Below are positions 20,946-33,945 of a stretch of DNA of 64,000 nt, piece after piece. Positions within the stretch are counted from its first letter, which is position 1. Every line of letters starts with the position of its first letter. The notes under the pieces were generated by a model. The model worked only from the letters and a program-made list of their open reading frames with translations. It was not told where the DNA came from and searched no databases. Source of the DNA: Culex pipiens pallens. Lineage: Eukaryota > Arthropoda > Insecta > Diptera > Culicidae. The translations under genes and the position numbers were made by a program. Location of the stretch: positions 94,698,221 to 94,762,220 of the forward strand of contig NC_068938.1 in assembly GCF_016801865.2 (NCBI RefSeq). Direction: 5' to 3'.

Positions 20946-21709
20946 TTGTTTCGTTTCGTTTTGTTGTTTTTTTTTGTCTTTTTTTTGTTTTTTGGTTTTT
21001 GTTTTTGTTTTTTGTTTATTTTACCCCGAAGGTTTTGTTGGCGGGGTTTTGTTCTTAATTTTTCTTTGTTTTTTTTTTGTGGTCATGTTAAATCTCATAA
21101 AGGACATGAAAAACGGCAGGTTTTTTTAATTGGAGGTAGCAAAACATGACAAGAGTTGAGATAAAATCCACTAAATGAATTTCAAGAATGATGTCATGTA
21201 AGGAAGAAAGAACCCAAAGACCTGATTTAAAACAGAAGAAAAAAATGCGTCACTTCTCCAACAGACACGCGAAACAATCATTCAGAGTTGAGCGGGTAAT
21301 TATTCGAAACCAATGTTAAGAAGTGGAATTCCGTTACTCTTGCACGCCCATGTGATTATGGGGAGGAACCAAGCAAACAGACAGCAATCATTTGGGGCCA
21401 TGTTTTGTGGATAAATATGCCAGCAATCTCAGATTTTTATGCTACACTGCTGAAACATTGTTTTGATGAAAAAGTGTGTCAAATATTTGAATTGAGGTTG
21501 ATGTTTGTTTTATTTTTTTTTAAGATAAAGAACGATGAAGATTTTAATAGCTTGTCAAACACTTTAAGATTAGCTTATTAGTCTTTCAAGCGTATCATGT
21601 CAAATATTAAAATAATGACTTTCCGGGTTAATATATTTAAGCACAAAATTTGCAGTCCCAAACAAAAACTGCACCATCACGCTAAACATCATCCTTCACA
21701 AGACAAGGC
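20946..21709. other. T-rich then unique AT-rich DNA
   Basis: A GT/T-rich low-complexity run (about 20946-21080) is followed by ordinary non-coding sequence. No feature that I can support. Confidence 0.4.
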
Positions 21710-21918
21710 TACCGTAAACTGGGGTCAATCGGGACACATGGGGCGAGTTGGGACAGCAGTTTTAACAATGTTGGAGCACAATATTTTGATTTTTCTGGTT
21801 GGTTTCGGTTAGAACAGACTCAGGCCAACAAAATGTGTACAAATTTAAAAGCTGTAAGTGCTCTAAAACCTGCTGTCCCTATTCAGGCTGTAGTCCCGAT
21901 TCACCCCAGATTACGGTA
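21710..21918. mobile_element. MITE with TA-flanked inverted repeats
   Basis: The left end TACCGTAAACTGGGGTCAAT and the right end ATTCACCCCAGATTACGGTA are inverted repeats of about 25 bp; the terminal TA on each side fits a TA target duplication. Length is 209 bp with no ORF. A right-half copy occurs at about 63740-63798 (CTGTCCCTATTCAGACTGTA and CCCCAGATGACGGTA). Confidence 0.8.
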
Positions 21919-24161
21919 CTGCACTTTGAAGCTGTCACGTGTGGTCCTTCAACCGTCATCGTCGTGTTTGCATTAAGAAGAGTTAGAAGAGGATTTGCAT
22001 CATATCAATTCTTCCAGCGTCATGCCCAGATGGATGCGGGTTGCAGCTAAATATAACCTCCTGAGTCGGCCTAAACGGCTCATCAAGAACTTGTCATCAC
22101 TTTTTTGCCCTGTTGTTCAAAGTTGGGAGGAATCAACGAGCCACAGTGCACTTCACACTATCCTCACTTTACCTTCTGAGAAGACCCTCCAGCTTTGGAC
22201 ATCCGTCAACGATGTTCCAATGATGAGGTCACTCGTTTTGAATACATTTTGATTCAGAACTTCGACGGAGCTTGTCAAGAACATCGTTAACAAACACCTT
22301 GATAGCACATCACGTTTGTGTTTTGGATGAGCAAAGGATGAGTTAATTGTTGACTAATATTTAATCAAATATTTCAAAATGGAATGTTTTTTTTTTCTTT
22401 TTCCGTGATTCTTTAACGATTTTTTCAAGACCTGAATCGTGCACTGACATATAAAATATGCACCAAACTGGTAAAGGAAATCGTTTATCCTGTTTCCGTT
22501 TTCCATAGCTCTTTTGTTCTTTATTGAACTCAAAACCATAAAAAAGTTATAAAAATAAACTCGCACAAGCCACGTCCAAAACATGTCCCACAAGACGAGG
22601 TCTGCCACCTAGTTCGGAAAGTTCAAAATCTGCCATATCCAAATAAAAAAGAAAAACCAGGCCTGGTGAAACTTATGCTAATTAGTGCATTAGATAAAAT
22701 GTCACATCAGCGGATGAACGTTAAATTCGCAAACATCGAAAATGCCATCATTTTTTGTTGTTGTTTTGTTTTGAGCCAACCGGTTTTGGGAGATGAGTTC
22801 AGCTACTTTCAGTTTTGAACTATTTCAAACGATTTATCATTTCAACAAACAAAAAACATGAAGATGACCATCATATATTTGGCTTGCGACTTGGTCAAAC
22901 TGGCAAATCTGGTGAAAGAATGGCATTTAAGAAGGGGTTCGCAGATTAGAAGCCCAAACAAATGATGGCCTTTTAGAAAGGTTAGCTTTCGGTGTGAATT
23001 TCATAATTTGATGTTGCTGCCAAGATGGGATAGCAGATGTTATGTTTCGTAATAACACATAATCGCTGCTGGAATCCCTGATGTTGGTGGTGATAGCTAG
23101 CTGGCCGCGAAATTAAAAGCTCTTTTAGCGATGAGCTTCAAGTTGTGTGGAGATGGCTACTGCCACCATCATCATCAACATTTTTATTCTTTCTCCTGTT
23201 TCAACACTCTACAGCTCTCCCCACCATTTAATAGAAAAAGCTATTCACGTGGTGTTTAATCCACAAACACAATAATCGCGCAATGTAGCTGTATAGCTGT
23301 AATTATTCGTCAGAATTTGTTTTGCCACATTCTAACAGGTGCCCATACCTTGAATTGATGATAGTGTTTAACCCCTTTCCACAACATTTCATCATGGGAT
23401 TACAGATCTGCACAGTTTAAAAAAAATCGTTTATTTTTGTAAAATGAGCAATAAAAAACTGGTTTTAAAACAGCTTTAGAAAATGTTATGGTGCTAAAAC
23501 AGTAAGTAATTTAAGTAAATCGGAAAAGAACAAATCAGTAAGAGCTGGATTTTCAAGTATCATGTTCGTTGAATGTCGAAGTTTTGAAATCCTTCACCTA
23601 TTTCAAAATTCCTTGTTACAAATGCAAAAATTTGATTCCGGAGTAAAATTTAAATTTCAATTGGTGCATCTCCAACCCGTGCCTTGATGGCATTCCATCC
23701 CCCAGAGCTGCATCATGTCAGCTAACAATTCATTTCGGGAAGCTTCCACCACCATCATTCCATCGTCATCATCATCACCATTCGACAGCCGCAGTGATTT
23801 TTCCACCTGTTTCTGTCTGTTTTTCATCACACCTCCTCCCAACAATTGCCAGCAGTTGGATCTTTTCCGGGTATTTTTTGCAGCTCCTCCCTTCTGCACA
23901 CTTTTTTTTTAAATACCCCACTCGACATATCTCTCCGTCTAATGCAAACAATCATAATAAAATAATTGATAATCACCCCGAGGGGAGGAAGATAGAACAA
24001 GTTGCTTGCTGCTAACGATGGGGCAATTACGTCAGAACGTCAGTGCTGCAGGCCGAGGAAATGCATCCTGTGCAGCGCGGGGATTAAGTACCGAGAGTGT
24101 GGCGTTATACTGATAATTACCCGCTGAGATCAACAATGCTAGATTTTCAGAGAAAATCATG
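21919..24161. other. Single-copy-looking non-coding DNA
   Basis: AT-rich with moderate GC patches at 22040-22250 and 23660-24080. No frame above 85 codons, no splice-supported coding signal and no clear repeat ends. Confidence 0.4.
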
Positions 24162-25342
24162 TGGGTAATTCTCTACCAACTCACACGAAATCAGGAAAAG
24201 TTGCCCCGACCCCTTTTCGATTTGCGTGAAACTTTGTCCTAAGAGGTAACTTTTGTCCTTGATCACGAATCCGAGGTCCGTTTTTTGATATCTCGTGACG
24301 GAGGGGCGGTACGACCCCTTCCATTTTTGAGCATGCGAAAAAAGAGGTGTTTTTCAATAATTTGCAGCCAGAAACGGTGATGAGATAGAAATTTGGTGTC
24401 AAAGGGACTTTTATGTAAAATTAGACGCCCAATTTGATGGCGCACTCAGAATTCCAAAAAAAACGTATTTTTCATCGAAAAAAACACTATTTTTTTTAAA
24501 TTCTTCCATTTTCCGTTACTCGACTGTACATTTTTTTGGAACATGTCATTTTATGGGAAATTTAATGTTCTTTTCGAATCCACATTGACCCAGAAGGGTC
24601 ATTTAAAAATTTGAAAATTTCGTATTTTTTCTAACTTTGCAGGGTTATTTTTTAGAGTGTAACAATGTTCTACAAAAATGTAGAGCAGACAATTACAAAA
24701 ATTTTGATATATAGACATAAGGGGTTCGTTTATAACATCACGAGTTATCGCGTTTTTACGAAAAAAAGTTTTGAAAAAGTTACTTTTTGCGTTTCTCTTT
24801 GTTTCGTCGTCCGTGTCTGTCGCGGGTGACCATGAACGGCCAGGATCGATGACGACCAACTTTTTCAAAACTTTTTTTCGTAAAATCGCGATAACTCGTG
24901 ATGTTATAAACAAACCCCTTATGTCTATATATCAAATTTTTTGTAATTGTCTGCTCTACACTTTTGTAGAACATAGTTACACAGTCAAGTAACGGAAAAT
25001 AAGAGAATTTTTAAAACTTTTTTAGTGTTTTTTTTTTCGATGAAAAATAAGTTTTTTCGGAATTCTGAGTACGCCATTAAATCGGGCGTCTAATTTTACA
25101 TAAAAGTCCCTTCGACACCAAATTTCTATCTCATCACCGTTTCTGGCTGCAAATAATTGAAAACACCTTTATTTTCGCATGTTCAAAAATGGGTGGGGTC
25201 GTACCGCCCCTCCGTCACGAGATATCAAAAAATGGACCTCGGATTCGTGATCAGGGACAAAAGTTACTCCTTAGGACAAAGTTTCACGCAAATCGAAGAG
25301 GAGTCGGGGCAACTGCTGTGTGAGTTGGCGCAGAATTACCCA
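24162..25342. mobile_element. Fold-back element with ~550-bp arms
   Basis: The ends TGGGTAATTCT (24162) and AGAATTACCCA (ending 25342) begin long reverse-complementary arms that meet near 24750-24870. Shared arm sequence includes GATTTGCGTGAAACTTTGTCC, GTACGACCCC and AAAACTTTTTTTCG. A single-arm relative lies at 20724-20945. No transposase; mobilised in trans or formed by replication slippage. Confidence 0.8.
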
Positions 25343-26049
25343 TGTAATGTATACGAATACTTTAGAAAATAGTCTAAAGTTATCAAATATTATTTTTGTA
25401 AATTGAATAAGATCATCTTACAAATTCTTGTAACATAATTTTCTAAAATTCTGCCTTTTAATTTATTCACAATTCTCCCTGAACGATAATGAGAATTTAA
25501 CAAGCAAGACACACTAATTTCTTTTAAGCCCAAAAATTTGGTCCCTCCAACTCATTCTAAGCATTATCATTATCCGTTTGGTTTTGAACTTGGGCACCCT
25601 TTCAAGGAAGACGTTCAGTCACGCCGCCACATCATAACAGCAATCAAAATAATTATGATGCACACAACACATTTTAGGTTCTGAAAAGGAGTTTTCCTTC
25701 TTTTCTCAAACACCCAAATTTCTGTTGCTTGAGGTTATGTTTTCGGCCGTCGGCCGTGACTTTGGAAGAAAGAGAGAATCAGCCTAATGAAAAAGGATTG
25801 CTAACATGCAGAATAAACTTTTATAAGAGGAAAGTAAATATTTTAACCTTAAAAAAGTATTCAATCGTTATCATCATTGATGATAATAGAGTTGAGAAAT
25901 GTAAGGTATTGGGACTGATTGTTAATTTACCCAATTGTTTCTTACCGCTAATATTTAATTATTATTTGGTTTTACGGTTTGATCGGTGATTGAAAAATTA
26001 CTAATAAGAAGAAAGTTATGAAAACTATAGGTGAATAGGTGACTGGCGT
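25343..26049. other. Non-coding DNA, no feature
   Basis: AT-rich. The frames are short and non-ATG or unconvincing. No repeat boundary seen. Confidence 0.4.
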
Positions 26050-26318
26050 CATAGAAGAAGAGTGAAAAGTACGGAAAACCAAGTTGGTGACCACTGTCCT
26101 AAGTCCAATCCTTGTGAAGTTACAACGGTTTTAAAAATACAAATGTAGAATAAATAAGTTTTTTGATGTTTTTTGTTAATTTCTGTAGGACAGACATGAT
26201 TATTCTGTCTCGAAAATATTTTTCCGGAAAACTCGTCCAATTTTCCATAAGATTGTCATTGAACACTTTCCGAAATAACTCGTTTTTTTACGATTTAAGC
26301 TAATTAACTATCCAGGTT

Positions 26319-27914
26319 CACGGCGTGTTTTCTGGGCAACCTTAAGGAGAAAAAATAGTCATCACTACTTTCAAAAGTGTCTTATAGGAAATTTTCTCAG
26401 CTTTCCAATGCTTCTAAGAGCGAAATGTTTCATCGGGAAATTTCTGAGATATCTATATTTTAAGTTTTTCTTTTAAAATCTCTGATCATTTATTGGAAAT
26501 TTTTAAATAACAGTCCAGGAAACTTGTCAAATGATGTGTTTCATGTGTATTTTACTTACCAAAATGTGCAAAATAAGACAAGAAACAACTTTGTAGAAGG
26601 TTACAAACCGCTAAATATTTTGAAAATTAAGTTTTAACCGAATTTTTGAATATGTGGGATTTATTCAAATAATAAAATAATAAAACCGTATTGAAATCTT
26701 ATTTTTTCAAGAACAAATAGATTACTACATAATTGTTGTGTACAAATAACACCGTTCTGCTCTGATTCAGCTTAGAATTAGCTGATACAACCGAAATTTC
26801 TACAGGTTTGAGATTGATAGGGTATTACAAGATTTTTATGAATAAATATAATATTTCCTTAATCAAACACTAAACAGTTGCATGGATACAAAACATGTTT
26901 AATACTAGAAATTAAACTGCAAATTACTGTTGCAAGCTTTAGGAGAAATACTTTTCATTAGTATGAAATGATTTTTTTAGTTTTTTTGTATTAAATTATT
27001 AAATGATTAGCAATATTTTAGAAGTTTATAAGACTCTCATCTTCAATCTCATCTATAAAAAATATATATATATTACTTGATTTTTTTTTCAAATAGTTTG
27101 ATAAGAAAGTTTCTGTTTGTTTTTTTTTTTGTTAAAATATTATTTAATTTTTGTTCAAACAAAAAAAATGTTTGTGACGGTGTTTTCAGCATTCTGAATT
27201 GGAAGACTCGAGTTGAAGTGCTACTTTTAAGTGCATTTTCAACAGAAAACATTTTATAAAATTTAATTTTTATTTAATACTGATGAAAATATGACTTTTG
27301 AAGCTTGCTACAGTAATATGTAGTATATTTTCGATTTCAAATCATATTTGTATTTATGTTCCAGGTTAATGTTTGCTTAAGAATATATCAAATTTATTCA
27401 TTAAAATTCAATAATACCATTAAAAATCACAAACCTGCCATAGTTTCGGTTGAACAAGCTAAATCAGAGTAGACACGTGTTATTTGTACACAAAAAATAT
27501 GTAATTATCATATAATTCTTGTACAAAATATATTTTTACACTGTTTTATGATTTTAATTTCTGAATAAATCCCATATATTCAAAAACTTAGACAAAACAT
27601 GATTTGCAAAATGTTTAGCGATTTGCAACCTTCTACAAAGTTTTTTTTTTGTCTTATTCTGCACATTTTGAAGAGTAAAAGACACTTGAAACACATCATT
27701 TGACAAGTTTCCTGGACTGTTATTTAAAAGTTTCCAATAAATAATAAAGGAATTTAAAACCAAAAACAATAAAATAGAGATATCTCAGGAATTTCCCGAT
27801 GAAACATTTCGCTCTTAGAATCATTGGAAAGCTGAGAAAATTTCCTATAAGACACATTTGAAAGTAGCGATGACTATTTTTTCCTGATAAGGTTGTTCTA
27901 GAAAACACGCCGTG
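26319..27914. mobile_element. CACGGCGTG long-TIR transposon, copy 1
   Basis: The ends CACGGCGTGTTTTCT (26319) and AGAAAACACGCCGTG (ending 27914) are perfect 15-bp inverted repeats that continue as diverged arms of over 350 bp (for example AGCGAAATGTTTCATCGGGA and its complement at 27795-27815). The flanking GGTT on both sides is a possible 4-bp target duplication. It is AT-rich and has no transposase-like frame. This copy lacks the 3-kb satellite insertion found in copy 2, so it shows the unfilled arrangement near 27312-27330. Confidence 0.8.
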
Positions 27915-28652
27915 GGTTACTACCATCCACTGAACTACACTGAAAAAAATATTCTGTATTCAGTTATGAGTAATGCAATTAGCTTTTATCTGTGAGCCCA
28001 TACTTCAAATTGAAATGTGGTCAAAGACAATCTCATGGGAAATTGGACGAGTTTTCCGCTAAAATTATTTACGAGACTGAATCAAGTCCGTCATAAAGAA
28101 ATTGCCGAAAACCATCAAAAATTATATTTTTTCAACATTTTTATTTTTAAAACAGCTGTAGCTTCACAAGCGTTGGACTTAGGACAGTGGTCAATATAAA
28201 GATTTTTATGTAAAATTGTCTGAAAAATAGATTCCCGCATTCGGTTTTTGAAAATTTTGACGTTTAGAGCACTTAAAAAAAAACGTTTCCATTAAATTAT
28301 TTTTTTTATTTTTTTAGGAGAGTTGCTCCATCCTGCATTTTTCGTGAGTGTTTTTGTAACTATTTTTACAAAAAATTTGAACGAAAAAAATCGTAAGCTC
28401 ACCTTTAAATTTAACTTTTAAAACTTAAATCAAAAAATCTCATAAAAGTGGAGTGTTTTTTTTTCTTTCGGTGTTTTTTTTCGAAAAGCCCGTCAAATTT
28501 TCAACAAGTTTGTCTTTGACCACTTTTTTTGATACGATGAAACGGCTTCGAGATACAGCAATATTTAAATTACGAAATACAAAAATATTTTAAACACTTA
28601 CGCCCTTCTCAAATGTCATTATCGAGTGAAACTGGCTCCATATACATAAATA

Positions 28653-29636
28653 CAGCAATTCTATTTGAAAATAACCTAAACCGAAAAAAAGTTCTCCGAT
28701 CGGGCTCCAAATTTTTCTGGGGGTTCCTTAGCCAAAATAATTAGACCCGTATTTTTGTTTGGCCATTAGGGTGACCTACATCGTGCTAGGGTGGTTCAAA
28801 AAAAAGGGCAATTTTCGTCATTTTTCGCAAAAACCACTTTTTTTCATAAAATCATATCTCCGCGTCATTTCATCCGATTTCAGCTGTCTTAGACGTATTT
28901 GAGAAAAATAGTAAGAAGTTTCAAAAATCTAGCTTAACATTTGAAAAAGTCGTATGAAAACTTCAAATGGCGTTTTGACCGTGTCTGGACCAAAGTGTTT
29001 TGAGTTGCGTATTTTAATTACGAAAATTTTGGTACCCTAACATGTATAGGTCATCGCTGAAATTTTTAAGTTATCGCAGTTTTAGTGAAAAAAATGTTTT
29101 TTTGTCGATTTCGTCATTTGCCCGTTTTTGCGGGTGGCGCGTCGAAAAACTCAGTTTTTATTTTCAAAAAATAATATCTCGAAAACGTACGGTTCAACAT
29201 CGCCATTTTTTCAAATGTTATGTGAAATTTTCCGAGGAATCCGATAAAAATATTTTCAGACATAGGCTCTTTGGTCCAGACACGGTCAAAACGCCATTTT
29301 AAGATTTCATACGACTTTTTTCAAATGTTAAGCTAGATTTTTGAAACTTCTTACTATTTTTCTCAAATAGCAAAACTAATCACCTTTCTAATGCGTCTAA
29401 GACAGCTGAAATCGGATGAAATGACGCGGAGATATGATTTTTTGAAAAAAGTGGTTTTTGCGAAAAATGACGATAATTGCCATTTTTCGAACCACCTTAG
29501 CACGATGTAGGCCACCCTAATGGCCAAACAAAAAATACGGGTCTAATTATTTTGGCCAAGGAATCCCCAGAAAAAAATTTGAGCCCGATCGGAGAACTTT
29601 TTTTTCGGTTTAGGCTCTTTTCAAATGGAATTGCTG
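28653..29636. mobile_element. Fold-back element, CAGCAATTC ends
   Basis: The left arm (28653-29000) and right arm (29277-29636) are reverse complements, with CAGCAATT/AATTGCTG-type outer ends, AAGTTCTCCGATCGGGCTC-like sequence and GGTGACCTACATCGTGCTA repeated in inverse as TAGCACGATGTAGGCCACC. The central spacer is about 275 bp. It sits within copy B of the dispersed family, which in copy A is continuous at the equivalent place. A decayed relative is at 46600-46720. Confidence 0.75.
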
Positions 29637-29760
29637 AATATGACTTACTAAACGTAGAATAACATGTCTACAAAGTTTTATTGAAATCGGAGAGGGTCGA
29701 TAAAAAAGTACCTAAAAATTAATATTTTGGGCTTGAATTGCTCTATGGCCCTTTCGCCTT

Positions 29761-30083
29761 TTTATATTAATTTAGTAAGCAAACCTAGTTTTGAAGAAAT
29801 TAAGGCAAAATTCTGACTTTTCAAACATTATTCCGAGCCACTGTTTTACGGGCAGCCGCTACGAAGGGTTAACCTGGTGGCGCTGGAGGTAAAATTAATA
29901 TGACTTTTGTTGAAAAGTATTGAAGCTCAGGTCACTGAATAAAAACATTGATTTCTTTTCTTGATAACTGCAGCAGCAATCTATGTGAAGGAATATTAGA
30001 AGTGAAAACAAAATTCCAACTCTTTAAATCTGATTCTCAATAACCTTACAAGTTGGAAAATATTCCAAAAATAAATTGAAATC
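29761..30083. other. Non-coding spacer
   Basis: AT-rich sequence between two elements. No feature seen. Confidence 0.4.
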
Positions 30084-30261
30084 CTACACAGAAAAAAATC
30101 AATTCCCGCAATCGTGAGTTGTGTTCATGAATGCTAGAAACACGAAAGAATTTAATCATGAGTATGGTGCATTTGCACTATGAACGTGAATAATTTCCTT
30201 CGAGATTCTCACATTCATGAACACAATTCACGATATGAGGAATTGATTTTTTTCCGTGTAG
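30084..30261. mobile_element. Palindromic MITE, CTACACAG family
   Basis: The ends CTACACAGAAAAAAATCAAT (30084) and ATTGATTTTTTTCCGTGTAG (ending 30261) are inverted repeats that extend inward through GTGTTCATGAATG and CATTCATGAACAC. Length is 178 bp. It is followed directly by CACCCCGATTTACGGTA (30267-30284), the right end of a different MITE family. Confidence 0.75.
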
Positions 30262-30284
30262 CAACGTCACCCCGATTTACGGTA

Positions 30285-32279
30285 CTTAGTATTTACATAT
30301 AGGTATAAGAAAGTGCAAATGATGTTTGTTGATTTTCATTAATTTAAGATAAGACTCTTTAAAAAATAGGATTTGAATGACATTTGGCAATAATTCACGG
30401 AAATTGATGGATTGTGTTTAATATTTCAAAAAAACTACATCGTTATGACTTAAATTAAGAATAATAATATGAATAATGATAAGAAAAAAATCGTTACAAT
30501 TTTATAAATAAGATGAGGTTACGTTAACATTTGATTAACATTTTCAACGAAACTCTTGAACTTGAACCTGTAAGGCATTAAACGCAGCTAATGTCTCCGT
30601 CCCGTCCAACATTGCAGAGGGTTCGTGCGTATGATTTTTATTGCCGTTCTAAGCTCTAATGTGCAAGCATTTTTATGCTGGCTTTGGAATGAAAGAACAT
30701 CTAGAGAGTAGTACAAAGGAAGAAAACGTCGGAACAAAGCATAAAAAACAAAAAAACGGAAGAACAGCTATAGAAGAAAAGCCCGAGCAGCATAATACTT
30801 ATTTGCCGGTTCGTCTCGAGTCTATGCGCTGAAAATTGGTTCTGGGTTTTATGTTTGCAGCAAACAAACATTAGCTGGGGTGCTTTGTAGCCACGGGTGT
30901 GTGTGTGTTGGTGAGGAACTTTTGCATCATCGGGCGTGATCGTGTGCTGTTGTTGTTGTTTGGATTCTTCATTTTTCATGTTTTTCTTCCATCTTTCTCT
31001 TCTTCTTCTTGTGTTTCCTTTTAATGTTTGGCCATCGGGTATCAGGTTGCTCTTTTTTTCGTATACATCATGCTTCTTCGCACCTTTTATGCTTGGAACA
31101 CCACACCATCATCATCGCCAGGCGGAAAGAGCCCGGCCCTGACTCCAAACATAGATATCTTACCGGGGCTCTTCCATGAACTTGGAAAGGGTGCGGAAGG
31201 AAGGGCAATGGCAGGTTGCAGGGAATGATGCAAACCTTTATTTCGCCGAAAAGTTTCGGCTGATACGTGATGCACATGTTGATCGTCGTTCCCAGGTTTG
31301 GATGGGGTGGTTCCAGAATATCGAACTGTTTTTTATTGTTTCGTTACACGTATGTTTTATATTGCTGCAAAATTTCTTGTTTTGTTTTATTCATTTTTTC
31401 TGTTCTTATTAAATAAATATAAAAATAAATTTTCCAGGAATTTTAACACCAAAACAAAATAAAATATATAAATGACATTTTTTTAATTTGCAAATAAGAA
31501 CTATCCTACAATTGAACTTCACTCAATGCTGGGCGGGCAAAAAAGTCCCTCAGCCACCAACATCAGAACAAAAAGTTAGAAACCCCAAAAAAGTGAAGCC
31601 AAAAGTCGGTTCTGTCTGGCGAGGGGCCGTTTGGGAGTAATAAAACCATCAAGTGCAGAGAAGTTGATGATGGTTTTATTGCCCGTGGAAAAGGGGCCTT
31701 TCTTCTTTTGGGCTTTTTCTGTGCCCCGCCCGACCCTTGCCCCAATCGTTCTTTTCGGGCTTTGAGTGCGGTTTGAAGAAATGCATACATCGAGAATGCC
31801 AATTGCAACAAGTCTGGTGGGGAAACCGCAAATGGTGAGAAGCATATTCGTGGACAGGCAATGGAATCTGCAAACAGAATGCTCAAATTTCGGGCCTGAA
31901 ATATTGTTTGAAATGAAGTTTTATGGCATTGTGCCGTTACTGAGGAGGTCAGTTTGCTGCAAGTTATGTCTTAAATAAGATTGAGATTATTTCAATGAAG
32001 ACAGCTTGAGAAAAACGTATAATTAGTATATCCTGATTTTGTTTGTCAGATAAATGCTATCTGTACAAAATTTAATTAATTTGGTTATAAAGTTTGAACC
32101 TAATTAATCTGGTATTAATAAGATGTTAACAAAAATTAGTTCTTAAAATCTTATGGATGTTGAAATAATCAATCATTTTTGCAATGGCTCAAATAACCTT
32201 ATTTAGTATCCAGAAGTATGAGGTCGAGTGACTCGACTCGAGTCCAAGAGTTTCCTCACTAGTACGAAAAGTATGATCG
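30285..32279. other. Non-coding DNA with one hairpin
   Basis: No supported gene. GC-richer patches occur at 31040-31290 and 31530-31820. A hairpin-capable segment at 31639-31680 has AATAAAACCATC and GATGGTTTTATT arms around an 18-nt loop; it is too short for a MITE and its role is unknown. Confidence 0.4.
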
Positions 32280-33945
32280 CCCAAGTAGCACTCTTAACTT
32301 GTCGACTGTTGAATAATAGTTAGACAATTGTTTTTGATAAACATACGAGAAAAAATCTGAAAATAACTTAAATAACAGTTTGTTTCACTGCTTGTATAAC
32401 TGACTTATTTAACTATCGTGTTTTGTGCCACAAAAGTGTTAAAAAACAGTCAACTTCACTCTTTTCCAACTTTAAAACACAACATAGGAAAAATTCTCAC
32501 CTATTTGGGAGGTTTAGAACTCGCTCTTAGCTCCATCCAATTTGCTGATTAACACTGTTTAAACAACTTATTTTGGAACACCTTCGATAGAAACTTGCTT
32601 GCTCACTTCCGTTTGAGGTATTTATCACTTGATTTCAGTCGAAAACGCTTTTATGAGCTGTAATTAAACGTCAAAATGCTGATATGCCAAGATGCTGTTC
32701 CCTCGTCTGCATTGTTTTCCTCGAAAACAGTTTGTTGAATAAGAATAATATTGCACTGTTTGTTTCACTGCTTATCTAACATTGTCATGTGACGGCATCT
32801 TCTGAAAAATGGGCGTGGCCAACCATTCTATAAATAACCTTAGGTTTTCTCGCTTTGTTACACAAATGTTTTCGGAGAATACGTTATATAACTGATATTC
32901 AACAAACATATTCAACTTGACATTGCGTGTTGTTAGATGGTGTAAATTTGTACGTGAGGTATTTAGAGTTTCTATAATGTTTATTTATCAAAGATTGCAA
33001 TAATTTTAATTGTTGACCGATTATTTACAAAAATATCGCCGGTAAAAGCTACAAAAAATATCAGCTTACGGAGTTCATGGTAGAGAAAACAACAAATTAA
33101 AAGCACACCAATTTTCACTGTTACTTCGTGGTACGGTAATCGAAATGACAGTTGAAACGGTTTGTTATAACAAAGTTACATAATGGAGTTAGAAAAACTG
33201 ACTTGAAACAAACTTATATGACTTTATTTCCAATGACAGCCTTTTCTGGAGTTAAGTTGTATAGCTCACTGCTGTATAACAAAGCTGACAGCAGCCTTCT
33301 TATTGACGTTTACGCCAGCTTGTTTACTATGAAGCCTCGTGGAGAGATGTGGAAGCGCGCCTGGACCTGCCGTGGAGATAACAACAAATCGTCGAAGTCA
33401 TCGGATCGAATCTTGGGAAAGACGAAGTTCACCAAAAAAGGAAAATCTAAATGTTTGCCATGAAGAGGATCACAGTTAGAGAGCGCGAAAGGATCATTTT
33501 TTTTATTTTTTCATACAATTTCATTTTTTTTTCTAAATAAATCGGGCAGATACAAGCGTACTAAAATAGTCAGAGATACTATTCATATTGGCTTCGTCGT
33601 TGATTGAAATTCTAATAAGAACTGTTTGTTTACATGTAAGTTGGGTAACGGTTAGACAACTGTTTTCAAACTATCTTTCCTTTTCAGTGTGCGCTTTGAT
33701 TTGACAGCACAGCCGTTAACCACGCCCCCTTTTTTCGTTGAATCTCTTGTTGCTAGCACAGTGTTGTCAAATACATTTGTACAACTTACTCTGATAACTT
33801 GCATCTTATTCTGGCAAGTTATACAACAGAAAAAAGTGCGCTTTTTCCAATGCACAGGAGTTGTAGAATAAGTTGTGGTAACAAGACCGTTCGGTTATAC
33901 AACCAGTTAAGAAATACGTTTATCTGACAAAGTGTGTTGCTTGGG
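32280..33945. mobile_element. CCCAAG-ended TIR transposon, probably non-autonomous
   Basis: The left end CCCAAGTAGCACTCTTAACT and the right end, whose complement starts CCCAAGCAACACACTTTGTC, share a 12-base terminal inverted repeat with two changes. The subterminal regions repeat AGTTATACAAC/GTTGTATAAC and AACAGTTTGTTTCACTGCTT motifs. A GC-richer patch at 33300-33490 has an ATG-initiated 44-codon basic frame (33330-33463) unlike its AT-rich surroundings; it may be a captured fragment. No recognisable transposase. Confidence 0.55.

Larger units (their letters stand above)
26050..29760 (+). repeat. Dispersed repeat family, copy B, with nested insertions
   Basis: Segments 26050-26318 and 27915-28200 are themselves inverted copies (CACTGTCCTAAGTCCAA and TTGGACTTAGGACAGTG). 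The part from 27980 onward aligns in reverse complement with copy A at 11477-13120. It is interrupted by the elements at 26319-27914 and 28653-29636. So this is a fold-back family in which at least one other fold-back has inserted. Confidence 0.65.
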
